Source: Desulfobulbaceae bacterium
Lineage (GTDB): Bacteria > Desulfobacterota > Desulfobulbia > Desulfobulbales > Desulfocapsaceae
Assembly (NCBI GenBank): GCA_031256095.1
Contig: JAIRRG010000069.1
Span: 1 to 6,065, forward strand
DNA: 6,065 bases
Direction of reading: 5' to 3'
The notes under the pieces are model-generated. The model worked only from the letters and a program-made list of their open reading frames with translations, was not told where the DNA came from and searched no databases. The translations under genes were made by a program, and so were the position numbers. Of the stretch, positions 1 to 5,682 are shown piece after piece (positions within the stretch are counted from its first letter, which is position 1; the number at the start of each line of letters is the position of its first letter).

Positions 1-45
1 AATGCCATTCTCGTAAACAAGCCCTGATTGTATTCCGGGTGCCAT
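1..45 (-). CDS. Possible start of a downstream gene, cut by window edge
   Basis: An ATG at 45-43 opens a frame that stays open to the window edge (15 codons, beginning MAPGIQSGLVYENG). It starts 7 bases after the stop codon of the reductase gene, a spacing common within operons. A second ATG at 49-47 opens another frame that is also open to the edge, so the choice between them is not settled. I see no convincing ribosome binding site for either. I do not recognise a family from so few residues. This may be a real co-transcribed gene or chance. Confidence 0.25.
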   Translation of the reverse strand, partial: MAPGIQSGLVYENGI

Positions 46-52
46 CCATCTG

Positions 53-802
53 TTATGCGGAGAAATCCATGGAGTCGTAGCTGATAATCTCGCTACCATC
101 CCTGTTTATCAGGCGACCATTGTAATTTTTGCCGTCAAGGATGAAACCGGCGATGAGTTTGCCGGCATAGCGGGCCGATTTAACCCGGCCACCAAGCGCT
201 CCCTCGGTTTCGCCATTCAAATCGGTGGCGATGGCGCCCGGCATAACGCCAAAAATTTGACGTTTGCCGCCCGTCTTCGCCAACTCAACCGCAAAAATCA
301 TGGTCATGACATTCTGCGCCGCCTTGCTGGTTTTGTAGGCCAGCGGCTGCCAGTAAGGATTGCCCGACACCGGGATCGTGACGTTGACGATCTTGGCCTC
401 TTCCGCCAGATTGGGCAGCAGGCTTTTGATGAGTTCATGGGTGCCAAAGAAATTGACCTCCATGGTCTGGCGTAAATTATCCGTCGTATAGGCAAAAGGC
501 GATTTGCCCATATCAAGATTCGATGTCTCCGTCTTGAGATTGCCAGGAATACCGGCGTTATTCACTAAAACATCAAGGATTCCAACCTTGGCGGCGGCGC
601 CATGAAGTGTGTCGAAATCATTTAGGTCAATTTTGACAAAGCTGGCGACAACGCCGTCTTTTTTCAGATTTTCAAGCGCCTGCCAGCCACGGTTTTCATC
701 ACGCGCTCCCAGCAAAATTTCGTAGCCGTTTGTCCCCAGTTGACGCGCGATTTCAAGGCCAATGCCTTTGTTGGCGCCAGTAACCAATGCTCTTTTGGTC
801 AT
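53..802 (-). CDS. Short-chain dehydrogenase/reductase (SDR), classical type
   Basis: A 249-residue NAD(P)-dependent oxidoreductase, expected to be cytosolic and to interconvert a carbonyl and an alcohol; the substrate cannot be read from the sequence. The Rossmann-fold glycine motif TGANKGIG is at residues 8-15, NNAG at 81-84, the structural Asn in VNFFG at 117, the YKTSK motif with catalytic Tyr156 and Lys160, and the PGAIATDL segment at about 188-195. Arg34 after the second strand (GARD) suggests NADPH preference. Length is normal for a classical SDR. Oddly, the position 13 residues before Tyr156, normally the catalytic Ser, is Ile143, flanked by Thr142, with Ser146 nearby. The start at 802 is preferred because AGGA lies 8 bases upstream. 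An ATG five codons earlier, at 817, has no such site. The family assignment is firm; the function is open. Confidence 0.93.
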   Translation of the reverse strand: MTKRALVTGANKGIGLEIARQLGTNGYEILLGARDENRGWQALENLKKDGVVASFVKIDLNDFDTLHGAAAKVGILDVLVNNAGIPGNLKTETSNLDMGKSPFAYTTDNLRQTMEVNFFGTHELIKSLLPNLAEEAKIVNVTIPVSGNPYWQPLAYKTSKAAQNVMTMIFAVELAKTGGKRQIFGVMPGAIATDLNGETEGALGGRVKSARYAGKLIAGFILDGKNYNGRLINRDGSEIISYDSMDFSA

Positions 803-810
803 GTTATTTT

Positions 811-815
811 TCCTC
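811..815 (-). promoter_or_regulatory. Ribosome binding site that sets the SDR start
   Basis: On the minus strand GAGGA lies 8 bases before the ATG at 802-800. It overlaps the alternative upstream ATG (817-815), which itself has no purine-rich site ahead of it. This supports the shorter 249-residue protein. Confidence 0.6.
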
Positions 816-955
816 ATAAAAACCGTCGAAGTCGCTTTTCAAGAGTATCCCAACGAGTGATAGTGCCATTATCGGCAAACTCGAATGATTGCTCAGGCAA
901 TGCAATGCCAGACCTTTTATTCAATTTATAAATCAAAACTTATATAGTAGCCCCT

Positions 956-1050
956 GTCGTTGTGAGGAGCGAAGTGACGAAGCAATCGATTTTTTTCAAT
1001 TTTCACCATAATATGGATTGTATGGATTGCTTCGCTTCGCTCGCAATGAC
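956..1050. repeat. Palindromic dispersed-repeat-like element
   Basis: Two arms form an imperfect inverted repeat. The left arm is at 956-987 (begins GTCGTTGTGAGGAGCGAAG and ends GAAGCAATC). The right arm is at 1025-1050 (begins GATTGCTTCGCTTCGC and ends GCAATGAC). Reverse-complemented, the right arm matches the left apart from two 3-base gaps and a few substitutions. The spacer is AT-rich and contains a tandem 9-mer, ATGGATTGT/ATGGATTGC, at 1013-1030. The core with alternating GAAGCGAAGC resembles small palindromic repeats found many times in some alphaproteobacterial and other genomes; that family link is from memory. The transcript could fold into a long hairpin just after the cupin gene and might limit read-through into the SDR gene, but it lacks the layout of a classic terminator. 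Confidence 0.75.
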
Positions 1051-1108
1051 GCAGAAAATTATTCCATCTTTGATTGAGAAATGGAATCACGCTTTCTTTA
1101 TCACTTGT

Positions 1109-1534
1109 TTACGCGCTACTTTCCAACCGGTTGTACTCCTCATCGGACACCGCTTCCAGCCATTCATTGCAGGAGCCTTCCGCCGGGACTTCTACGGCGA
1201 CATGGGCAAACCAACTGTCCTTGGCCGCGCCGTGCCAGTGTTTGGTTTCCGGAGGGATATTGACGACATCGCCGGGACGGAGTGCCCTGGCCGGAGCGCC
1301 CCACTGCTGATACCAGCCGCATCCGGCGGTTACCAGGAGTATCTGCCCGCCCTTGTGGTGGATATGCCAAAAGTTACGGCAGCCTGGCTCAAAGGTTACA
1401 TTGTAAATGGCAAGCCTTTCCGTTGACAGCATGTTCAGATAGCTGGTGCCGGTGAAGTAGCGGGCATAGGCGTCATTTTTCTCGCCTCGGGCAAAGATGC
1501 CACCGCCAAATTCCTCGTTATGTTGCTGATTCAT
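1109..1534 (-). CDS. Small single-domain cupin, metal-binding
   Basis: A 141-residue cytosolic cupin. Motif 1 carries WHIHHKGGQ (His57, His59, Gln64). Motif 2 is GDVVNIPPETKHWHGA at 88-103, with His99 and His101. Together these give the usual two-His, one-Gln, one-His metal site, with Gln in place of the common Glu. The pattern FEPG, TAGCGWYQ, KHWHGAA and a C-terminal EWLEAVSDEEYNRL matches the group that includes the manganese-dependent hydroxynitrile lyase of Granulicella and many uncharacterised proteins often named carboxymuconolactone decarboxylase-like cupins. The true substrate is unknown. The start at 1534 has a strong GGAGG five bases upstream. An in-frame GTG at 1585 overlaps the stop of the preceding gene (GTGA) and would add 17 residues, but its upstream site is weak. 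The gene is probably co-transcribed with the efflux genes before it. Confidence 0.88.
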   Translation of the reverse strand: MNQQHNEEFGGGIFARGEKNDAYARYFTGTSYLNMLSTERLAIYNVTFEPGCRNFWHIHHKGGQILLVTAGCGWYQQWGAPARALRPGDVVNIPPETKHWHGAAKDSWFAHVAVEVPAEGSCNEWLEAVSDEEYNRLESSA

Positions 1535-1539
1535 TTGTT

Positions 1540-1544
1540 CCTCC
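1540..1544 (-). promoter_or_regulatory. Strong ribosome binding site for the cupin gene
   Basis: GGAGG on the minus strand ends five bases before the ATG at 1534-1532. It makes this the best start over the ATG at 1546 and the GTG at 1585. Confidence 0.65.
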
Positions 1545-1581
1545 ATGCCGCCCTTATTTTCTTCCTTATTGTAATATCGCG

Positions 1582-3066
1582 TCACCAGCCGCCGCCCAGC
1601 GATCTGAACAAACGGACAGCGGCGCGGGCGGCATCGGTTTGGGCGCGGGGCAGTTCTCCTTCCGCCGTCAACAGTTGTCTGTCGGCATCCAAGACATCGG
1701 TCAGGGCAATCATTCCGGCCTGATAGGCGGTTTTTGAATCTTCGTAGACCTGAGTCAAGGCGGTGATCTGTTTGGTCACATTTTGACTGTAGGCTTCAAG
1801 CTGAACGAGGGCGACACATGCGTTCTCGACATCTTCGGCGGCCCGCAAGATGGCTTGCCGGTAGCGGATGAGCGCTTCCCGGGTGGCGGCATTGGCCTGG
1901 GCGACTTCGGCGTCAATGCGGCCAAAATCGAACAGCCGCCAGCGCAGGCCAGCGATGCCAAGGGGTTGAAATGTATCGCCTTGAAAGAGATTACCGGTAG
2001 TCAGGCTTTCATAGCCCAACAGCCCCGACAAGGAGATGGTGGGATAATATTGGGCAACTGCGGCCCCGATGCGGGCGTTGGCGGCGGCCAATTCCCGTTC
2101 GGCGGCAATGACATCCGGACGTCGGCGCAAGAAATCGGCAGACTGAGCGGTTATGCGCGGCGCCGTGGGAATGGCGCTGGGAGCCTTCAACTCACTGGCG
2201 TAGGTTCCCGGTTGCGCCCCCATAAGGACATCGAGGCGATTCAACTGCGCTTCGAGATCCATCCGCAAAAGCGTCACCTCCCCTTGGGTATGGGCCAGCA
2301 GCGCTTCGCCCTGCGCCACCTCCCGGTCGGTGGCCAAGCCATAGCTCCGCCGCTCCTTCAGCATGGCCAGCAGATCGGCATCATTGGCAATCCGGTTTTG
2401 AATAACCTGCAATTGCGCCTGATCCCCACGAATCTTGAGATAGGTATCGGCGGCTTCGGCCGCGACCGAAATTCTTACGCCGGCCTGGCTTGCCTCGGCG
2501 GCGGCGGCCATGGCCAATGCCGCTTCTTTCTGGCGCCTGAGGCCACCGAATAGATCGAGTTCCCAAGAAGCGCCAAGGCCAACATCATACAGGTTACTGG
2601 TCTGGGGAAAATCGGGGATTGCGCTGGTGGCGATAATTGCCAGCGGGTTGTCAAGGGACATGCGCTCGCGCATGACCTGGGCATTGGCATCAAGGGTAGG
2701 CAGCAGCTTGGCGCCCGCTGCCTTGGCTACGGCGCGTGCCTGCGCTACCCGTTCCAGCGAGGCCCGTATGTCCAGGTTTTGTTTGAAGACGCGTTCGATA
2801 ATCTTGGTCAGATGTGGATCGCCGAATCCCATCCACCACTGATCAAGGGGCGGCTCCTTGGCAACGGATGGACGGGATGCCACCGCTTCGGCATTGTGCA
2901 ACGGGTTGAGCGCCACCTTCGGCTTGACATAATCAGGCCCGACCGCGCAGCCGGCTAAAGCCGCCAGACAGGCAAAGATGAGAGCGACGGTAATTTTTAT
3001 CTCCGTCATGCCAGGCCGTATGGCCAGCACCAGACGCCAGTCTCCTTTTACTTTTTGTTTCCTCAT
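1582..3066 (-). CDS. NodT-type outer-membrane efflux lipoprotein (TolC superfamily)
   Basis: A 494-residue outer-membrane channel of a tripartite pump, which as a trimer would form the duct from adaptor to outside. A hydrophobic stretch at 25-39 ends in a lipobox LAGC with Cys40 as the expected lipid-modified residue. It is followed by AVGPDYVKP, a hallmark of this family. WELDLFGGLRR at 168-178, RRRPD at 314-318 with the following AANARIGAAVAQYYP, and RWRLFDFGRI at 375-384 mark the two repeated OEP halves. The ATG at 3066 overlaps the adaptor stop in an ATGA arrangement and has AGGA nine bases upstream. The ATG at residue 20 (3009) would give a more ordinary 20-residue lipoprotein signal but has no clear ribosome site. 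The first 19 codons lie in repeat-like DNA. Length fits the family. Role certain as a class; cargo unknown. Confidence 0.94.
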   Translation of the reverse strand: MRKQKVKGDWRLVLAIRPGMTEIKITVALIFACLAALAGCAVGPDYVKPKVALNPLHNAEAVASRPSVAKEPPLDQWWMGFGDPHLTKIIERVFKQNLDIRASLERVAQARAVAKAAGAKLLPTLDANAQVMRERMSLDNPLAIIATSAIPDFPQTSNLYDVGLGASWELDLFGGLRRQKEAALAMAAAAEASQAGVRISVAAEAADTYLKIRGDQAQLQVIQNRIANDADLLAMLKERRSYGLATDREVAQGEALLAHTQGEVTLLRMDLEAQLNRLDVLMGAQPGTYASELKAPSAIPTAPRITAQSADFLRRRPDVIAAERELAAANARIGAAVAQYYPTISLSGLLGYESLTTGNLFQGDTFQPLGIAGLRWRLFDFGRIDAEVAQANAATREALIRYRQAILRAAEDVENACVALVQLEAYSQNVTKQITALTQVYEDSKTAYQAGMIALTDVLDADRQLLTAEGELPRAQTDAARAAVRLFRSLGGGW

Positions 3067-4211
3067 CGGGCCGTATCCTGACTCCGTTTTGCCCGCGCGT
3101 CAATGTCCACCTCGACCATCATGCCCGGACGCAAAGGATTGTCGTCCGGCTGTTCAACGGCAATGCGTACCGGTACGCGCTGGGTGATTTTGGTGAAATT
3201 GCCGGAAGGATTGGGGCTTGGTATGAGAGCGAATTCGCCGGTCGTGGCATTGCCAATCCGCTCGATATGGCCGATAAAACGGCGGTCAGGATAGGCGTCG
3301 ACACTGATTTTGACCGCTTGCCCTGGCCGCAGATGATTTAACTTGGTCTCCTTGATGTCGGCGTCAATCCATACTTTCTTCGGGTCATGGATAATGAAGA
3401 GGCGTTGTCCAGGAACGACATATTCTCCCGGCTCGACAAATTTTTCATCGACGATCCCGTCAATCGGGCTGTGGACCGATCGGTCGGCAATGTTGATTCC
3501 CTGGGCGCGAATCTGGGCGTCTATCTGGGCCGCCTCCTCGACGAGAGTGTCCAGCTCTTTGCGTAATATATCGATATCGCCAAGTTTTGCCTGGGCATCG
3601 CTGACGGCGGTTGAGGCCGACAAGGCTGCCGCCTCGGCCTGTCGCAACTGGGTCTGCCTCTGCTCCCACAATTCGCGGGAAACCATGCGCCCGAGCAATT
3701 CGTCAGCTCGCCGAAATTCGCGTTTGGCCTGTTCCAGTTTCGATGCCGCCGCCTTCTGGTTGGCGCTGGCCGCGGTCACGGTGTCATGGGCCGTGGTTTC
3801 CATCATCTGCCGCTGGATGGTGATTTGTTCCCGCCGCAGACGAATTGATTCAGCCTTGGCCCGCAATTCGGAAAGCTTGAGATTGGCTTCCCGTTGGTCG
3901 ATGACAATCAATTCTTGTCCCTCATGAATAATTTGGCCATCGGTTACCGGACGCTCGCTGATCCAGCCATCGACACGGCTGCTGACGATGATCATATCGG
4001 CCTTGACGCGGGCATCATTTTCGCTGACGTGCCCCAGGCGTTCATATCCCCACAAAGCGATAGCCAGCAAAGCGACGGCCAGCGCACAGAGCAAGGCTAA
4101 TTTGCGATAACGGCGTATGGAAGCGCGTATTCGTAAGGAATGTATGCGGTCTGCCGCCAAATGTTTGCTGGAAGCGGAAGAATCGATAGAATCGTGATTG
4201 TTAGATGCCAT
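3063..4211 (-). CDS. EmrA/HlyD-type periplasmic adaptor (membrane fusion protein)
   Basis: A 382-residue inner-membrane-anchored adaptor that links an inner-membrane transporter to an outer-membrane channel. A basic cytosolic N-terminus is followed by one membrane helix at about 38-56. The first lipoyl half is at about 72-105 (SSRVDGWISERPVTDGQIIHEG) and a long coiled-coil hairpin rich in Glu, Arg, Gln and Ala spans about 106-240. The second lipoyl half is at about 245-274 (SPIDGIVDEKFVEPGEYV) and a beta-barrel follows. IPSPNPSGNFTKITQRVPVRI at 330-350 is typical of the EmrA-like subgroup that normally partners an EmrB-type (DHA2) transporter. The start at 4211 is the only reasonable one, but the upstream site is weak (GAAG close to the ATG). 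The stop overlaps the next gene by 4 bases, which suggests translational coupling. No EmrB-like gene is adjacent, so the pump partner is unknown. Confidence 0.94.
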   Translation of the reverse strand: MASNNHDSIDSSASSKHLAADRIHSLRIRASIRRYRKLALLCALAVALLAIALWGYERLGHVSENDARVKADMIIVSSRVDGWISERPVTDGQIIHEGQELIVIDQREANLKLSELRAKAESIRLRREQITIQRQMMETTAHDTVTAASANQKAAASKLEQAKREFRRADELLGRMVSRELWEQRQTQLRQAEAAALSASTAVSDAQAKLGDIDILRKELDTLVEEAAQIDAQIRAQGINIADRSVHSPIDGIVDEKFVEPGEYVVPGQRLFIIHDPKKVWIDADIKETKLNHLRPGQAVKISVDAYPDRRFIGHIERIGNATTGEFALIPSPNPSGNFTKITQRVPVRIAVEQPDDNPLRPGMMVEVDIDARAKRSQDTAR

Positions 4212-4267
4212 GACTTCGTTGTTTTTTGGGGGGCCGGGAAAGGCTTACTGCATCCATGAACGGACAA

Positions 4268-4290
4268 TGAGATAGTACATCTTGAGATAG
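4268..4290. repeat. 8-base direct repeat TGAGATAG
   Basis: TGAGATAG occurs at 4268-4275 and again at 4283-4290, 15 bases apart. A partial copy, TGAGAT, is at 4366-4371 beside the candidate promoter. The repeats lie 58-80 bases upstream of the adaptor start and could be regulator half-sites. In AT-rich DNA a chance match cannot be excluded. Confidence 0.3.
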
Positions 4291-4324
4291 GGTTATATAG
4301 CTTAACTGTTTAAAACATTTACGA

Positions 4325-4342
4325 ATTATCCACGAGGATAAT
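4325..4342. promoter_or_regulatory. Perfect 18-base palindrome, operator or hairpin candidate
   Basis: ATTATCC at 4325-4331 and GGATAAT at 4336-4342 are exact inverted repeats around a 4-base centre. The site lies roughly 30-45 bases downstream of the predicted transcription start and about 115 bases ahead of the adaptor ATG. Its length and symmetry suit a dimeric repressor of the MarR or TetR type, both common at efflux operons. In RNA it would form only a weak hairpin. No regulator gene is visible in the window. Confidence 0.45.
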
Positions 4343-4370
4343 GGCGCCTAATCCCTCATTGACGATGAGA

Positions 4371-4399
4371 TGCCAATTTATACCAATTTTTTATTGGCA
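4371..4399. promoter_or_regulatory. Three CCAAT/ATTGG half-sites in and beside the promoter spacer
   Basis: TGCCAAT at 4371-4377 and TACCAAT at 4381-4387 are direct copies offset by 10 bases, about one helical turn. ATTGGCA at 4393-4399 is the inverse of the first. The second and third form a CCAAT-5-ATTGG palindrome in the spacer of the candidate promoter, while the first overlaps its -10 edge. The layout looks like an operator bound by a dimer or by cooperating dimers. The regulator is unknown. Confidence 0.4.
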
Positions 4400-4405
4400 A
4401 TACAA
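4377..4405 (-). promoter_or_regulatory. Candidate sigma-70 promoter for the efflux cluster
   Basis: On the minus strand, TTGTAT (4405-4400) and TATAAA (4382-4377) are separated by exactly 17 bases. The -10 box matches five of six consensus positions and the -35 box three of six. The predicted start near 4370 leaves an untranslated leader of about 160 bases before the adaptor ATG at 4211. The spacer is almost filled by an inverted repeat (see the half-site entry), which would be a natural place for repression. AT-rich DNA gives many such matches. Confidence 0.4.
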
Positions 4406-4539
4406 ATTATCTATTTAATTTTATATGAAATTACAACTGGTTATCATCGAGCATACTTGTACCAACACAAGAAAATGGTATTATTTATCATAACGACACA
4501 TCGATACATATCATAATATATTAAGGAACTTTATATAAC

Positions 4540-5649
4540 TCAAATCGGCCTCTCAGTAAGCTCCTCGCCTATGGCTGTTTTCCATCTGGCGATGGACTCA
4601 ATGGCCAGAACGATGAGCGCGATCGGGGGAAAAACATTCAGCAGCGACAGCAGATCGAACAGTCTTGAATTCGAGATTTGCAGAAGTCTATCTATCACTT
4701 CCATATTGAAAGGGATGTACGACAACAGCCATAAACCCGACAGAACCATGACCGCCACCGCGGCTTGGCGCGCCGCGGTTCGGCGCCACAGAACAAAGGC
4801 GGCGAACAGAGCGAGCGTCAACCAGGAAGCGGCGCCAAAGACACTAGGAAGGAACCAGAACCAGGTTAGTGTTAGATGCCCGACTCCCGCTATCCAGTCG
4901 TGGATGCCCTGGATACTGTTCCAGACGTTCACTGCATACAGGATAAACCGAATGGAGGCCGTGATCAGCAGCGAGACGAAGGCGCTGGTGACTTTCCGGC
5001 GCAGCAGGCAGACGCCGGTAGCCAAAAGTAGCAGTGACGACGCCATTCTCACGCTCAACCACAACAACCACATCTCCTCCCAGCCAATAGGCGGCAAGAG
5101 TACAAGTAGAAAAAAACGGGATAGCGAAACAATCTCTATCAGCACAAGGACGGAGCCGGCGATAATCAGCATAATCCCACCGGCATTGGTCAGCGGGGCG
5201 CTGGTGGCGAAAGGTTGTGGCAGTGTTTTGGGATCGGGTCCATAGAAGTTTTCTCCCTGCTGGCCGTTCGTCATCATCAAGATGAGCAGCCAGATCGGGC
5301 CGACAATCGGAAGCAATGCCACAAGCAGCGTCCAGGCGCTTTGCCCCACATCGTGCAAGCGGCGCACCGTAACCGCCAAGCCCGGCAGCAGCATGGCGGC
5401 GTTGTAGCACCATCCAACCGCTACTATGCCCTCAATGACGTGCGCAGCGTAGAGGGTAGGGCCGTAGCTTGAACCGATAAACTCATTATGGTCGGCGGAG
5501 GGAATAACTAAAAATAAGACGAGGGCTGCCGCCAGTATCGCCACAAGGTAGAAAATCGTCTGCCACAGCGTAAACATCCAGTATTCCTTGCGCCGTGCCC
5601 GTCCGCTAAAATCGGCGTACTGCCTGAGGCATTTGATAAACCATTGCAT
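4540..5649 (-). CDS. DUF805 membrane protein with extra multi-helix C-terminal half
   Basis: A 369-residue integral inner-membrane protein. Residues 1-141 are a clear DUF805 domain: FSGRARRKEYWMF at 14-26, the LPGLAVTVRRLHDVGQSAW block at 88-106, and a closing NGQQGENFYGPDPK at 128-141. Hydrophobic helices lie at about 27-50, 71-93 and 107-126. DUF805 proteins are usually about 110-150 residues, and their function is unknown. Here a short linker (about 142-156) leads into roughly 210 further residues with several hydrophobic segments, at about 158-190, 194-216, 221-241, 260-287, 297-312 and 330-352. I do not recognise a family in that half. The start at 5649 has AAGGT about 9 bases upstream (GGAAAGGTAG). 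The gene follows the Fsr-like transporter on the same strand, 231 bases away; a functional link is not shown. Confidence 0.9.
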   Translation of the reverse strand: MQWFIKCLRQYADFSGRARRKEYWMFTLWQTIFYLVAILAAALVLFLVIPSADHNEFIGSSYGPTLYAAHVIEGIVAVGWCYNAAMLLPGLAVTVRRLHDVGQSAWTLLVALLPIVGPIWLLILMMTNGQQGENFYGPDPKTLPQPFATSAPLTNAGGIMLIIAGSVLVLIEIVSLSRFFLLVLLPPIGWEEMWLLWLSVRMASSLLLLATGVCLLRRKVTSAFVSLLITASIRFILYAVNVWNSIQGIHDWIAGVGHLTLTWFWFLPSVFGAASWLTLALFAAFVLWRRTAARQAAVAVMVLSGLWLLSYIPFNMEVIDRLLQISNSRLFDLLSLLNVFPPIALIVLAIESIARWKTAIGEELTERPI

Positions 5650-5682
5650 AGTGGTTCTACCTTTCCGTGTTGAAGCGGCGCA

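Larger units (their letters stand above)
803..1108. other. Intergenic region between cupin and SDR genes
   Basis: About 300 bases with no convincing gene. The half nearest the SDR start (803-955) is AT-rich and must hold any separate SDR promoter, but I find no hexamer pair with good spacing and cannot call one. The other half is mostly the inverted-repeat element at 956-1050. A plus-strand frame starting at 962 begins inside that repeat and then runs antisense through the cupin gene, so I treat it as spurious. Confidence 0.7.
4212..4539. other. AT-rich intergenic region upstream of the efflux cluster
   Basis: About 330 bases without a supportable gene; only very short frames occur on either strand. 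It lies after the DUF805 gene and ahead of the adaptor gene, so it should hold the terminator of the first and the promoter of the second. It contains a candidate promoter with CCAAT-type half-sites (4371-4405), a perfect palindrome (4325-4342) and an 8-base direct repeat (4268-4290). I see no GC-rich hairpin followed by a T run for the DUF805 transcript. A T6G6 run at about 4222-4233 lies near the adaptor start. Confidence 0.7.

Noticed and set aside
803..955. Promoter search for the SDR gene
   Set aside because: Several TA-rich hexamers occur, but none pairs with a good -35 at 16-18 bases; calling one would be arbitrary.
991..996. T run after the left arm of the repeat, considered as an intrinsic terminator
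   Set aside because: It lies in the spacer between the two arms, not after a compact hairpin. On the minus strand it reads as A residues, so it does not fit a terminator for the cupin transcript.
962..1426. Plus-strand frame of 154 codons
   Set aside because: It starts with GTG inside the palindromic repeat and then runs antisense through the cupin gene, whose minus-strand frame has clear cupin motifs. No ribosome site or family likeness.
1783..2553. Long plus-strand frame of 256 codons inside the outer-membrane protein gene
   Set aside because: It is antisense to a well-supported gene; its glycine- and glutamine-rich product has no domain features and follows from the third-position GC bias of the real gene.
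3343..3927. Plus-strand frame of 194 codons inside the adaptor gene
   Set aside because: Serine- and tryptophan-rich shadow of the coiled-coil coding region; no independent support.
4222..4233. T6G6 run just upstream of the adaptor start
   Set aside because: On the coding strand it reads C6A6 with no ribosome-site match. It is a simple homopolymer pair with no clear role, though it could be prone to length error.
4571..5245. Plus-strand frame of 224 codons across the DUF805 gene
   Set aside because: Antisense to a gene with clear DUF805 motifs; the product shows no recognisable domain.
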